A stretch of 53,153 nt of DNA. It comes from Gemella haemolysans (lineage in GTDB: Bacteria; Bacillota; Bacilli; Staphylococcales; Gemellaceae). This document shows, piece after piece, positions 36,073 through 47,182 of the stretch. A program made the position numbers and the translations under genes. Position 1 is the stretch's first letter, and each line of letters starts with the position of its first letter. The notes beneath the pieces are model-generated. The model was not told the DNA's origin, ran no database searches, and saw only the letters and a program-made list of their open reading frames with translations. The stretch is taken from contig NZ_KQ959925.1 of NCBI RefSeq assembly GCF_001553035.1, positions 1-53,153 on the forward strand. Reading direction: 5' to 3'.

Positions 36073-37416
36073 ATGTCAGATAATTCAAAATGGAGTTCTA
36101 AAATAGGATTCATACTTGCTTCTGCTGGCTCTGCAATAGGACTAGGTGCAGTATGGAAGTTCCCATATATGACCGCAGCGAATGGTGGAGGTGGATTCTT
36201 ACTAGTCTTCCTTATCTTTACATTATTAATTGGTTTACCGCTTCTTCTAGCTGAATTTGTACTAGGTCGTGGCGCTGGTGTTGCAGCGATTAGAACTTTC
36301 GGTAAATTAGGAAAAAATAAAAAATACAATGTTATTGGTTATATCGGTGGATTCGCCTTATTCATCTTACTATCATTCTACAGTGTTATCGGCGGATGGA
36401 TTTTAGTATATCTTGGTATTTCAATCGCAGACGCCCTTGGTATCCACTCTACTACTGATCATGCAGCACTTTTCGTTAGTATCATTTCTAACACTTGGAT
36501 TGCCTTAGGAGCACAAGCATTATTCATCTTATTGAATATTTATATAGTATCTCGTGGGGTTCAAAAAGGTATTGAAAAAGCATCAAAAATTATGATGCCA
36601 CTATTATTCATTATCTTCCTAGTAATTATCGCAAGATCATTATCATTACCTAACGCGATGAGCGGTGTTACTTATTTCTTAAAACCAGATTTCTCTAAAA
36701 TCACAAGTTCTGGTATTTTATTCGCACTAGGACAATCATTCTTCGCATTATCAATCGGGGTTACAGCTATGCTTACATATGCTTCTTATCTTGATAGAAG
36801 AACAAACTTAGTTCAATCTGGTATCTCAGTTGTATTAATGAACATTGCAGTTTCAATAATGGCTGGATTAGCAATTTTCCCTGCGATGAGTTCATTCGGT
36901 ATGGAATCTGAAGGTGGACCAAGTTTATTATTCATCGTGCTACCTCAGTTATTCAACAATATGGCATTCGGTAAAATTTTCTACATCTTATTCTTAATAT
37001 TATTCTTATTTGCTACTATTACTTCATCAGTAGTTATGTTAGAAATTAATGTAGGAAACATTACTAATCAAAGAAATACTAACCGTACTAAATTTAGTGT
37101 AATTATCGGAATCTTAACTTTCATCGTTGGAATTCCTTCTGCCTTATCTTACGGTTCACTATCTAATACATTAATATTCGGAAAAACAGTTTTTGATTTA
37201 ATGGATTTCCTAGTTTCTAATATTTTAATGCCACTTGGTTGTCTTGCATTATCGATATTCACAGGATATGTACTTGATAAAAAAGTAGCTTTAGAGCAAT
37301 TACACATTGATGAAAATAAAAAATCTAGCTTAGTATTATTCAAAGTATGGTTATTCTTACTAAGATATGTACTACCAATTATTATACTTATCGTTTGTTT
37401 AGCACAATTCTTATAA
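36073..37416 (+). CDS. Sodium:amino-acid symporter, NSS family (YhdH/YocR type)
   Basis: A 447-residue membrane protein of the neurotransmitter:sodium symporter family with 11-12 segments. The first segment has Ala-Ile-Gly-Leu-Gly-Ala-Val-Trp-Lys-Phe-Pro-Tyr, then Asn-Gly-Gly-Gly-Gly. Where LeuT has Asn27 (a sodium-1 ligand) this protein has Ala, and Arg30 is Lys; I recall the same in Bacillus YhdH and YocR. Substrate unknown; the aromatic leader peptide upstream points to Tyr/Phe, and family member Tyt1 carries tyrosine. AGGAGG lies 8 bases before the ATG, beyond the attenuator terminator. Confidence 0.93.
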   Translation: MSDNSKWSSKIGFILASAGSAIGLGAVWKFPYMTAANGGGGFLLVFLIFTLLIGLPLLLAEFVLGRGAGVAAIRTFGKLGKNKKYNVIGYIGGFALFILLSFYSVIGGWILVYLGISIADALGIHSTTDHAALFVSIISNTWIALGAQALFILLNIYIVSRGVQKGIEKASKIMMPLLFIIFLVIIARSLSLPNAMSGVTYFLKPDFSKITSSGILFALGQSFFALSIGVTAMLTYASYLDRRTNLVQSGISVVLMNIAVSIMAGLAIFPAMSSFGMESEGGPSLLFIVLPQLFNNMAFGKIFYILFLILFLFATITSSVVMLEINVGNITNQRNTNRTKFSVIIGILTFIVGIPSALSYGSLSNTLIFGKTVFDLMDFLVSNILMPLGCLALSIFTGYVLDKKVALEQLHIDENKKSSLVLFKVWLFLLRYVLPIIILIVCLAQFL

Positions 37417-37426
37417 TAAATTAAAC

Positions 37427-37470
37427 AAAACTATCACATTGTATATTTTATATTTTGTGATAGTTTTTAT
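37427..37470 (+). terminator. Terminator of the symporter gene
   Basis: A perfect 12-bp stem, 37427-37438 with 37456-37467, ending in a T-run. Confidence 0.88.
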
Positions 37471-37479
37471 TTTTTATCA

Positions 37480-37508
37480 TTGACAACCGTTTTCATTAGT
37501 GTTAATAT
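37480..37508 (+). promoter_or_regulatory. Promoter of the riboflavin operon
   Basis: TTGACA, 17-base spacer, TAATAT, about 20 bases before the FMN riboswitch. Confidence 0.8.
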
Positions 37509-37528
37509 TAAGTCATGAATTAAATATT

Positions 37529-37645
37529 TCTTCGGGGTCGGGTGAAAGTCCCAACCGGCGGTGACTAGTTTACTAGAAGTCCGTGAGCGCAAGCTGATCT
37601 GGTGAAATTCCAGAACCGACAGTATAGTCTGGATGGGAGAAGAAA
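37529..37645 (+). ncRNA. FMN riboswitch (RFN element)
   Basis: Canonical conserved blocks in order: TTCGGGGTCGGGTGAAAGTC, CCAACCGGCGGT, AGTCCGTGAGCGC, TGATCTGGTGAAATTCCAG, ACCGACAGTATAGTC and GGATGGGAGAAGAA. It binds FMN and here lies 110 bases before a terminator (37754-37796) in front of ribD, so FMN should cause premature termination of the rib operon. The stretch between aptamer and terminator holds extra small stems that could be the antiterminator. Confidence 0.98.
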
Positions 37646-37753
37646 TTAGTAATATTAGGATAAAAACACCTAATACTTATTGAGAATATTTTTATAGCCT
37701 ATAGTGTATCTAAAAACACTAAGGTCTATTAATTAAATATAAAACTAACCATC

Positions 37754-37796
37754 AATCCCGATTAAATTTGAACTTCAAATGTAATTGGGATTTTTA
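37754..37796 (+). terminator. Riboswitch expression-platform terminator
   Basis: AATCCC (37754-37759) pairs with GGGATT (37787-37792), with an inner 7-bp helix ATTTGAA/TTCAAAT, then a T-run, 25 bases before the ribD start. Confidence 0.82.
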
Positions 37797-37820
37797 TTAT
37801 TTAGAGAGGAGTTGATAATT

Positions 37821-38891
37821 ATGCATGAATATTTTATGAAACTTGCTCTACTTGAAGCCAAACGTGGTGATAAATACACATATACTAACCCTTTGGTAGG
37901 AGCAGTTATTGTAAAAGATAATGAAATTATCGCAAGGGGTTCACATCTTCGCTATGGATGCGAACACGCTGAAAAAAATGCAATTTCTACTTGCAAAACT
38001 CCTGAAAAATTATTTAATTCAACACTTTACGTTACTTTAGAACCTTGTAACCATGAAGGTAAACAACCACCTTGTACAGATGCTATTGTAGAAATGGGTA
38101 TTTCTAAGGTAGTTGTTGCTCAATTAGATCCTAATCCTATCGTTAGCGGAAAAGGTATCAAATATTTACAAGACAACGGTATAGAAGTAATAACTAGTGT
38201 CCTTGAAAAAGAAGCTTATAACTTAAACTACACTTATAACCTATTTCATAGTGAGAAGAGACCTTATGTAGTCTTAAAGCAAGCCACTAGTCTGGACGGA
38301 AAACTAGCCTTTACCAACGAGAGAACTCAAATTACTGGTAAAGAAGTCTATGATTTCGTGAGAACTGAAAGAGATAATTATCAAGCAATTCTCGTAGGTG
38401 CCAAGACTGTATTAATAGACAATCCAAAACTAGCAGGAGCTAATACATCCTTGTTCCCACCAAAAAGAATTGTCTTAGACGCTGACGGGGCTATCTTTGA
38501 AAAAAGTAATCTTAATCTATTTAACAATAGTTCATCTGAAGTTATAGTTTTCACAAAAGTTAAACACGAAAACTTACCTTCACATGTAACTCTAATTACA
38601 CCTAAAGAATTCAGCATAAAAGAAATTTTATCTGAAATAGCCAAACTCGGTATTCAATCGATTTATGTTGAAGGTGGACCTAGCATTCATGATCAATTTT
38701 TAGCTAGCGGTTATTGGGATGAAGTCATAACCTATATTTCCCCTATTCTCTTAGGAGGAAATAACACTTCATCATTCACTAGTAATAGGATAACAAGTGA
38801 AAAAATACAACTTAACAATACTAAGATTACTAAACTTGGTGAAGATATACGTATCTCAGGAAGGAGAGTTTCTCAATGTTTACAGGATTAA
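37821..38891 (+). CDS. ribD: Riboflavin deaminase/reductase
   Basis: A 356-residue bifunctional enzyme. The N-terminal deaminase (about 1-145) has His-Ala-Glu and Pro-Cys-Asn-His-Glu-Gly-Lys-Gln-Pro-Pro-Cys zinc motifs; the C-terminal reductase (about 145-356) has Lys-Gln-Ala-Thr-Ser-Leu-Asp-Gly-Lys and Glu-Gly-Gly-Pro. It performs steps two and three after GTP. The start is ATG 37821 with GAGAGGAG 9 bases upstream; the frame is open to 37785, but that part lies in the terminator. Overlaps ribE by 16 bases. Confidence 0.95.
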   Translation: MHEYFMKLALLEAKRGDKYTYTNPLVGAVIVKDNEIIARGSHLRYGCEHAEKNAISTCKTPEKLFNSTLYVTLEPCNHEGKQPPCTDAIVEMGISKVVVAQLDPNPIVSGKGIKYLQDNGIEVITSVLEKEAYNLNYTYNLFHSEKRPYVVLKQATSLDGKLAFTNERTQITGKEVYDFVRTERDNYQAILVGAKTVLIDNPKLAGANTSLFPPKRIVLDADGAIFEKSNLNLFNNSSSEVIVFTKVKHENLPSHVTLITPKEFSIKEILSEIAKLGIQSIYVEGGPSIHDQFLASGYWDEVITYISPILLGGNNTSSFTSNRITSEKIQLNNTKITKLGEDIRISGRRVSQCLQD

Positions 38892-39487
38892 TAAAAGAAC
38901 AAGGTAAAATAGTAAAAATTATTAAATCTAGTCATAGTATAAAACTGACTATTCAAGCAAGTAAGAATTTACTAGAAACGTACAAAATTGGTGATAGTAT
39001 GGCGGTAAACGGTGTATGTCTAACATGTGTTCAAAAAAGTTCATCGCAGTTTACTGTAGATATTATGCCAGAAACTTATAAAAGAACCACATTTAAAGAT
39101 TTAAAAATAAATGATGCTGTAAACTTAGAACCTGCAATGGGGCATTCAGACAGATTCGAAGGTCATATAGTTTCTGGCCACAGTGATGGACTAGCTCAAT
39201 TAGCAGCAAGGCAAAAAGATGAAAATGCCATTCTACTTACTTTTTCATATCCTAGTAAATTCCAAGGTGAAATAATTAACCAAGGATCTATTACAATTAA
39301 TGGAATAAGTTTAACAGTAGTAACTTGTGATAACAACAAATTTACAGTGTCGCTAATTCCACATACAGCTAAGCATACAAACTTAGAAAAATTAAAAATT
39401 GGTGATAGTGTAAATATAGAAACAGATATATTAGCAAAATATATTAAAGCTCAATTAAAACTATTTGGAGGAAAATTTAATGATTAA
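38876..39487 (+). CDS. ribE: Riboflavin synthase, alpha chain
   Basis: A 203-residue trimeric enzyme that dismutates two lumazines to riboflavin. Two homologous lumazine-binding barrels of about 97 residues each, the first opening Met-Phe-Thr-Gly-Leu-Ile, the second with Gly-Ser-Ile-Thr-Ile-Asn-Gly-Ile-Ser-Leu-Thr. Start within ribD behind GGAGAG, so coupled translation. Confidence 0.96.
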   Translation: MFTGLIKEQGKIVKIIKSSHSIKLTIQASKNLLETYKIGDSMAVNGVCLTCVQKSSSQFTVDIMPETYKRTTFKDLKINDAVNLEPAMGHSDRFEGHIVSGHSDGLAQLAARQKDENAILLTFSYPSKFQGEIINQGSITINGISLTVVTCDNNKFTVSLIPHTAKHTNLEKLKIGDSVNIETDILAKYIKAQLKLFGGKFND

Positions 39488-40655
39488 TAACGTAAGAAAA
39501 GCAATAGAGGATTTAAAAGCTGGAAAATTAATCGTTCTTATCGATGATGATGACAGAGAGGCTGAAGGAGATTTAGTAGGACTAGCAGAATTCGTTACTG
39601 GTGAAACTGTTAATTTTATGGCAAAACATGCTCGTGGTTTAATTTGTGCCCCAGTTTCAACTGACATAGCTAAAAGATTGAATCTACACTCTATGTTAGA
39701 TAAAAATACAGATCCACACCAGACTGCGTTTACAGTTAGCGTTGATTATAAAACATCAACTACGGGAATCTCAGCTTTTGAAAGAGCAACAACTATAAAA
39801 GAATTAGCAAATCCAAATTCTAAACCAGAGGATTTCAATAGACCTGGTCATATGTTCCCACTTATTGGTCGTGATGGTGGAATTAAAGTTCGTCGCGGAC
39901 ACACAGAAGCAAGTTTAGATTTAGCTAGACTAGCTGGTTGTTCAGAAGCAACATATATCTGTGAAATTATGAATGAAGATGGTACTATGGCTAGAAGAGA
40001 TGACTTGTATGAATTCGCTAAAAAATGGAATTTAACGGTAGTGGATTTGGATGAGTTAACACGTTTTTTGTCATTTGAAGATAGCGTTAAAGTAAAATTA
40101 CCTACAGAATTTGGTGATTTTGATTTACAGCTCTTCGAAGATGAATTTAATAAAGAACACCTAATCATCAGTAAAGGTGATTTAACTTCTGAAGAACCTT
40201 TATTAATACGAGTTCACTCAGAGTGCTTAACTGGAGATGTCTTCACTTCTCATCGATGCGACTGTGGTGAACAACTACATGCGGCTCTACAAAAAATTTC
40301 TGACTTAGGTCGTGGCGCTGTTCTTTATCTACGACAAGAAGGACGAGGAATAGGATTAAGAAATAAACTTCTTGCCTACCAATTACAAGAGCAAGGGGTT
40401 GATACTTACGAGGCTAATGTTCAACTAGGTTTTGCTCCCGATGAAAGAGACTATACTATAGCAGTAGACATGCTTGATTACTTAGGAATTAAATCGGTAA
40501 AACTTCTTACTAATAATCCAGATAAAGTAGAACAGCTAAGTTCTTTAGGAATAAATGTAGTAGACCGTGTTCCAATAAACATAAAACCGCAAAAAGAAAA
40601 CAAATATTATTTAGAAACAAAAAAAATCAAATTTAATCATTTATTAGATATATAA
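39480..40655 (+). CDS. ribBA: DHBP synthase/GTP cyclohydrolase II
   Basis: A 391-residue fusion. The N-terminal DHBP synthase (about 1-200) has Asp-Asp-Asp-Asp-Arg-Glu-Ala-Glu-Gly and Arg-Arg-Gly-His-Thr-Glu-Ala; the C-terminal GTP cyclohydrolase II has the zinc site Cys-x10-Cys-x-Cys ([13 protein letters not shown]) and Arg-Gln-Glu-Gly-Arg-Gly-Ile-Gly-Leu. Together they start both branches of riboflavin synthesis. Start ATG 39480 lies 8 bases after GGAGG; it overlaps the ribE end. Confidence 0.96.
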   Translation: MINNVRKAIEDLKAGKLIVLIDDDDREAEGDLVGLAEFVTGETVNFMAKHARGLICAPVSTDIAKRLNLHSMLDKNTDPHQTAFTVSVDYKTSTTGISAFERATTIKELANPNSKPEDFNRPGHMFPLIGRDGGIKVRRGHTEASLDLARLAGCSEATYICEIMNEDGTMARRDDLYEFAKKWNLTVVDLDELTRFLSFEDSVKVKLPTEFGDFDLQLFEDEFNKEHLIISKGDLTSEEPLLIRVHSECLTGDVFTSHRCDCGEQLHAALQKISDLGRGAVLYLRQEGRGIGLRNKLLAYQLQEQGVDTYEANVQLGFAPDERDYTIAVDMLDYLGIKSVKLLTNNPDKVEQLSSLGINVVDRVPINIKPQKENKYYLETKKIKFNHLLDI

Positions 40656-40668
40656 GGAGAATATTATT

Positions 40669-41130
40669 ATGACAACATTTGAAGGAAAATTTATAGGTAA
40701 AGATATTAAAGTAGCAATCGTAGTAGCTCGTTTTAACGAATTTATTACGTCAAAATTGTTAGGAGGAGCTAAAGACACTCTTATTAGAAACGAAGTAAAA
40801 GAAGAAAATATCGATGTTTACTGGGTTCCAGGAGCTTTTGAAATTCCATTTATCACTAAAAAATTAGTAGCTACAAATAAATACGATGGTGTTATTACAT
40901 TAGGAAGTGTTATTCGTGGAAGTACTAGTCACTATGACCTAGTTTGCAATGAGGTTGCAAAAGGTGTTGGTCATATTAGTCTTAATAGTGATATTCCTGT
41001 TATGTTTGGAGTAATAACTACTGAAGATATCGATCAAGCTATTGAAAGAGCGGGATCAAAAGCAGGAAACAAAGGTAGCGATTGTGCCCAAGGTCTTCTT
41101 GAAATGATAGATTTAACTAAACAAATTTAG
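40669..41130 (+). CDS. ribH: Lumazine synthase
   Basis: A 153-residue shell-forming enzyme that joins the two precursors into 6,7-dimethyl-8-ribityllumazine. Val-Ala-Arg-Phe-Asn near 20-24, Val-Pro-Gly-Ala-Phe-Glu-Ile-Pro and [10 protein letters not shown] are the binding and catalytic segments. Last gene of the operon, 13 bases after ribBA. Confidence 0.97.
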   Translation: MTTFEGKFIGKDIKVAIVVARFNEFITSKLLGGAKDTLIRNEVKEENIDVYWVPGAFEIPFITKKLVATNKYDGVITLGSVIRGSTSHYDLVCNEVAKGVGHISLNSDIPVMFGVITTEDIDQAIERAGSKAGNKGSDCAQGLLEMIDLTKQI

Positions 41131-41140
41131 TAAATAAACA

Positions 41141-41180
41141 AAGGTAGGAACTTGAAATTAAAGCTCCTACCTTCTTTATT
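41141..41180. terminator. Bidirectional terminator ribH/guaB
   Basis: AAGGTAGGA (41141-41149) pairs perfectly with TCCTACCTT (41165-41173) between the convergent ribH and guaB ends, with T-rich flanks on both strands. Confidence 0.8.
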
Positions 41181-41190
41181 ATTCATATTA

Positions 41191-43262
<2,072 letters not shown>

Positions 43263-43297
43263 AACTCCTCCTATATAAACTTTGAGTAATTTTACTT

Positions 43298-43326
43298 ATG
43301 ATACCAAACTTTCATTGAAAATTCAA
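43298..43326 (-). promoter_or_regulatory. Promoter of xpt-guaB
   Basis: Minus-strand TTGAAT (43326-43321), 17-base spacer ending TGG, TATCAT (43303-43298). The -35 touches the end of the hslO terminator. Confidence 0.6.
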
Positions 43327-43359
43327 GAGCCTAATGAAATGTTATTCATTAAGGCTCTT
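43325..43359 (-). terminator. hslO terminator
   Basis: AAGAGCC-TAATGAA (43325-43338) pairs with TTCATTAAGGCTCTT (43345-43359) with one bulged base; the T-tail is weak. Confidence 0.7.
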
Positions 43360-43370
43360 TATTCATAATA

Positions 43371-44246
43371 TTATTTTAAATTTTCTAATAAGTCAGTTAT
43401 TTCTTTTTGAGAGAAATGATATTTTTCTTTACAAAATGCACAAACTAATTCTGTTGTCTCTTGCTTAGCGATATCTTCCAACTCTTCTTTGCCTAATGTT
43501 ACTAAAGCGTCAGCATAGCGTTCTTTAGAACATGTACATTTGAACTCAACGTCATTCTTATGTAAGATACGGTAGTTTTCTTCTCCGCCAAAGATAATAT
43601 TCGCAATTTCTTCTGGAGTTTTTCCTTCATGAATAAGCGTAGAAATTGGTTTAATGTTACTTATCGCTTGTTCTATTTTAGTTATAGTATCGTTAGTAGC
43701 ATTCGGAAGTACTTGTAGAATAAATCCACCTGCAGCTATTACAGAATTGTCAGTTTCTACTAATACCCCTAAAGAGACTGCTGAAGGTACTTGTTCACTA
43801 GCTGCGAAGTAATATGTGAAGTCTTCAGCGATTTCTCCAGATACAATTGGTGATGTAGTAGTATACTTCTCGTTTAATCCTAAATCACGCACTACTGTGA
43901 TATTACCACCACCTACTACTCCTTTTACATCAAGTTTCCCTTGTGCATTACTTGGAATATGAACTTGCATATTTTTCGCATATGCTGTAGTTTCTCCTAG
44001 TTCATTTGATGAAGCATATATAGTCCCTACAGGTCCATCTCCTCGTACAGCTACATCAATTCTATCTCCACTCTTAAGCATAGCTCCCATCATAGTAGTA
44101 ACCGTAGCAGTACGTCCTACTGCTGCAATCGCCGTTGGATACGCATCGTGTCTTTGTCTAATTTCTTCTACTAAATCTGTAGTTTTTGTTACAAAAAATC
44201 TAATTTCATCATTAAAGGCTAACCCTCTAATTAAATAATCTTTCAT
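43371..44246 (-). CDS. hslO: Hsp33 redox-regulated chaperone
   Basis: A 291-residue holdase activated by oxidation. The N-terminal chaperone body is followed by the zinc-binding redox switch: Cys-Thr-Cys (about 236-238) and Cys-Ala-Phe-Cys (about 269-272), the standard Cys-x-Cys and Cys-x2-Cys pairs. Single gene with its own promoter (44301-44329) and terminator. Confidence 0.96.
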   Translation of the reverse strand: MKDYLIRGLAFNDEIRFFVTKTTDLVEEIRQRHDAYPTAIAAVGRTATVTTMMGAMLKSGDRIDVAVRGDGPVGTIYASSNELGETTAYAKNMQVHIPSNAQGKLDVKGVVGGGNITVVRDLGLNEKYTTTSPIVSGEIAEDFTYYFAASEQVPSAVSLGVLVETDNSVIAAGGFILQVLPNATNDTITKIEQAISNIKPISTLIHEGKTPEEIANIIFGGEENYRILHKNDVEFKCTCSKERYADALVTLGKEELEDIAKQETTELVCAFCKEKYHFSQKEITDLLENLK

Positions 44247-44300
44247 TAAAATTAATTCCTTTCAAATTCTCATACTTCTAAAAATTTCTTACGATTTTCT

Positions 44301-44329
44301 ATTATACATTTAATTTTTATTATTGTCTA
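44301..44329 (-). promoter_or_regulatory. Promoter of hslO
   Basis: Minus-strand TAGACA (44329-44324), 17-base spacer, TATAAT (44306-44301). Confidence 0.7.
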
Positions 44330-44372
44330 TTTATTTTAATAACAATTAACGATAAAATAACTACGCCTTCTC

Positions 44373-44918
44373 TTATTTATTATTATAATTTGTGATAAAC
44401 TCATTCATCTCAGCTACACTATCAGTAAATAACGTTCTTTCTCTATTTTCTTTAGTTAAAAATCCTTCTTCAACCATCTTATCAAAATATTGTTCTAGAA
44501 AATCATAGTATCCATCAACATTCATTAAAATACATGGTGCATCTTTTTTACCTACTCGAACCCATGAAATTACCTGTGAAATTTCTTCTAATGTTCCTGG
44601 ACCTCCCGGTAAAGCGACAAATACATCTCCTAAATTAACAAGCTTTTCCTTCCTTACAGACATGTCGTCGACAATAATAAACTCAGTAATACCAGTGTGA
44701 CTAATTTCTCTATCTACTAAAAATTGAGGCATTATACCGATAACTTCACTATTATTTTCTAATACAGTATCAGCTATAATACCCATTAGACCTACTCTAC
44801 CTCCACCATAAACTAGAGTGTAGTTATTGTCAGCAATCCATTTACCCAGTTCTATAGCATTTTCTTTATATGCTTCATTTCTACCATTATTAGCTCCACA
44901 AAAAACAGTAATTTTCAT
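44373..44918 (-). CDS. LOG-family nucleotide phosphoribohydrolase
   Basis: A 181-residue Rossmann-like protein of the LOG family (TIGR00730 group), with Tyr-Gly-Gly-Gly-Arg-Val-Gly-Leu-Met-Gly near 38-47 and the hallmark Pro-Gly-Gly-Pro-Gly-Thr-Leu-Glu-Glu near 104-112. Homologues release the base from cytokinin-type or ordinary nucleoside monophosphates. The bacterial role is probably nucleotide clean-up. Lies downstream of coaX with about 120 bases between. Confidence 0.9.
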   Translation of the reverse strand: MKITVFCGANNGRNEAYKENAIELGKWIADNNYTLVYGGGRVGLMGIIADTVLENNSEVIGIMPQFLVDREISHTGITEFIIVDDMSVRKEKLVNLGDVFVALPGGPGTLEEISQVISWVRVGKKDAPCILMNVDGYYDFLEQYFDKMVEEGFLTKENRERTLFTDSVAEMNEFITNYNNK

Positions 44919-45038
44919 TCCAACTTATCTCCTTTTTCAAAACATAATAATATCTTAGTTTTTTTCTACACTCGATATAAAGGATTCCCCCAAAAATAGA
45001 GTGGTAAATCCTTAGTATATGGAAAGTATTAATAATTA

Positions 45039-45812
45039 TTATTTTTCTTTATTCATTTTATATAATTCAATAATACCTTTTAGTGTTAATTCTTCATCAA
45101 CTATATCAACTACATCACTATATTTAGCTATAAATTTAGATAAACCGCCTGTTAATACTACTTTGTAATCTTTACCTAAATCTTGCTTCAGATGCTTAAT
45201 AATATTTTCAAATTGTCCTAAGAAGCCATAGAATAATCCCGCTTGCATCTGGCTAGTTGTATCTAAACCTAATGAAGTGCTCACAGCTTCAAATTCTACT
45301 CTTGGTAACTTAGCAGCTCTTGCATACAATGCTTCTGCACTAATATTCATTCCTGGGCAAATAATTCCTCCATGGTAATTCATATCTTCATCTACACAAT
45401 CAAATGTCGTTGCTGTTCCAAAATCTACAACAATTGCAGGTAAGTATGAACTAACTTTCGCTCCTACGATATCAACGACTCGATCCGCTCCAAGTTTACT
45501 ACTATAAGGTTCTGGTACTTTTATCCCTGTGTTAATTTCTGCTGAAACTATAACCGGTTCTTTTTCAAAATATTTTTTACTCAATAGTTCTAGAGCAAAC
45601 ATCATCTTAGGCACTACACTTGAGATAACTACTCCATCAAAATCTTCAAACTTTATCCCTTTATCAATGAAGAAATTTCGAATAATAACATAAAGTTCAT
45701 CTTCAGTTTTAGTATTATCTGTCGCAATGCGCCAAGAATGCAGCATCTTATAATCACTTCCAAATACTCCAAGTACAATATTCGTATTTCCAACATCTAA
45801 TGCAAAAATCAT
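45039..45812 (-). CDS. coaX: Type III pantothenate kinase
   Basis: A 257-residue kinase of the ASKHA fold that makes 4-phosphopantothenate in CoA synthesis. Asp-Val-Gly-Asn-Thr-Asn (about 6-11), Gly-Ala-Asp-Arg (about 108-111) and Asp-Phe-Gly-Thr-Ala-Thr-Thr-Phe-Asp (about 129-137) are diagnostic. A TGGTATAAT extended -10 lies shortly upstream. Confidence 0.96.
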   Translation of the reverse strand: MIFALDVGNTNIVLGVFGSDYKMLHSWRIATDNTKTEDELYVIIRNFFIDKGIKFEDFDGVVISSVVPKMMFALELLSKKYFEKEPVIVSAEINTGIKVPEPYSSKLGADRVVDIVGAKVSSYLPAIVVDFGTATTFDCVDEDMNYHGGIICPGMNISAEALYARAAKLPRVEFEAVSTSLGLDTTSQMQAGLFYGFLGQFENIIKHLKQDLGKDYKVVLTGGLSKFIAKYSDVVDIVDEELTLKGIIELYKMNKEK

Positions 45813-45929
45813 TTACAATCTCCTATGATTAACTTATTTTAAGAATGATTATATTATACCACAATTATTCTAATGCAAATAGCAAAATACAAATATATTA
45901 AAGTCAATAAATTAAACTACTAGAAAAAC

Positions 45930-45967
45930 AAAAAAAGATTATTGACTAATTTATTAGCCAACAATCT
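45930..45967 (-). terminator. Terminator of the ABC-2/AraC operon
   Basis: A 14-bp stem (45936-45949 with 45954-45967, two G-U pairs on the minus strand), a 4-nt loop and a T-run, 8 bases after the AraC-family stop. Confidence 0.9.
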
Positions 45968-45975
45968 CTTTATTA

Positions 45976-47154
45976 TTATCTTTTCGATAATGACTCTCTA
46001 TATTTAAGAGGTGTCATTTTCACTAGAGTTTTGAATATTCTAATGAAGTAACTTGTATCAAAGTATCCAATATAATCAGCTACTTCTGAGATAGAAAAAT
46101 CAGTATTCGCTAATAGATAACAAGCATTAGAAATACGTTTATCGTGAATATAATCTACGATACTAATCCCCATGTCTTTATTAAAAATCGAAGATAGATA
46201 ACTCTTGTTAACACCTAAGTAATCACTTACGTTATCTAAGCTGATTTTCTCTGAAATACGATCATTAATATATGCTATACAGTTACGCACTACAGCTTGC
46301 TTATCTTTATATTTATTTCTATCTACAAGTAAGCAATAACTTCTTATAACATCTTCTGATAAATCGTAGTTATCAAGTTTATTTTTAATCTTAACCCATA
46401 GTTCTTCAATTCCTAGGTAATCTTCATTATGTTGTTCTAAAGCATAACGTAATAAATCGTTCATATTATATGATTTTCTACGACGAACATTGATACCTTG
46501 CTCAATATGATTTTCTTCTACTCCATGATTTCTATGACGGAGATCAAATAGCATATTCACTCGAGAAATATTTCCATCTACTACCGCTTCTAAAATTTCA
46601 TGTTTGAATTTGACTTCACTCTCTAAAATTCCGTTTAAGTATGTATTTTTTCTAGAAGATGATCTTCTCACATTTTTAACACTTGAATCTTCAATTAAAA
46701 TAATTGCATTTAAGAAATCAACATTCTCATCTTCAACCAATAATTCTATTAAATAATTGAATTTTTTTCTTGGCGTGATTGGTAATGAAAAATATACATC
46801 ACGAATTAATTCACTAATACTTGCACCATACTTAGTTAGTGATTCTTGAAATAATTTTGTTGGTATTAAATACTCTAAAAATGGAGTGATTAAGTAAAAC
46901 TCTTCTTCATTTTCACTCGGTATGAATAAACAAGAAATTCCCAATCCACTTTGACATTTTACTAATTTGCCTTCATGTAATCCTTCTTTAATTTTTGGTA
47001 AATTCCTCTTAATAAATCTACTAAAAATACTACTTAATTGTTCTTCTCCTAGATTAAAATATATTTCTTCGTCAATGTATTTAAAAGTCAATACGTCTCC
47101 ATTTAAATCTAAAATATCCTTAATTCTCTCAATTTTTTTAAATGAACTTCTCAT
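45976..47154 (-). CDS. AraC-family transcription regulator
   Basis: A 392-residue regulator. The C-terminal 100 residues form the two helix-turn-helix units of AraC (Val-Ser-Asp-Tyr-Leu-Gly-Val-Asn-Lys-Ser-Tyr-Leu-Ser; Ile-Ser-Glu-Val-Ala-Asp-Tyr-Ile-Gly-Tyr-Phe-Asp-Thr-Ser-Tyr-Phe). The N-terminal 290 residues match no sensor domain that I recognise; no membrane segment. It lies 28 bases after the ABC-2 permease and shares the terminator, so it probably senses a signal linked to that transporter. Confidence 0.88.
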   Translation of the reverse strand: MRSSFKKIERIKDILDLNGDVLTFKYIDEEIYFNLGEEQLSSIFSRFIKRNLPKIKEGLHEGKLVKCQSGLGISCLFIPSENEEEFYLITPFLEYLIPTKLFQESLTKYGASISELIRDVYFSLPITPRKKFNYLIELLVEDENVDFLNAIILIEDSSVKNVRRSSSRKNTYLNGILESEVKFKHEILEAVVDGNISRVNMLFDLRHRNHGVEENHIEQGINVRRRKSYNMNDLLRYALEQHNEDYLGIEELWVKIKNKLDNYDLSEDVIRSYCLLVDRNKYKDKQAVVRNCIAYINDRISEKISLDNVSDYLGVNKSYLSSIFNKDMGISIVDYIHDKRISNACYLLANTDFSISEVADYIGYFDTSYFIRIFKTLVKMTPLKYRESLSKR

Positions 47155-47182
47155 CTTACCTACCTCCTAACAATTTAATATT

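Noticed and set aside
43263-43370. Possible guanine riboswitch before xpt
   Set aside because: The interval is filled by the hslO terminator, a promoter and a ribosome site; the conserved purine-aptamer loops are absent.
44975-45025. AGGATT/AATCCT hairpin after coaX as a terminator
   Set aside because: The stem is short, the loop long and there is no T-run; alternative CACTC/GAGTG pairing is equally good, so no firm call.
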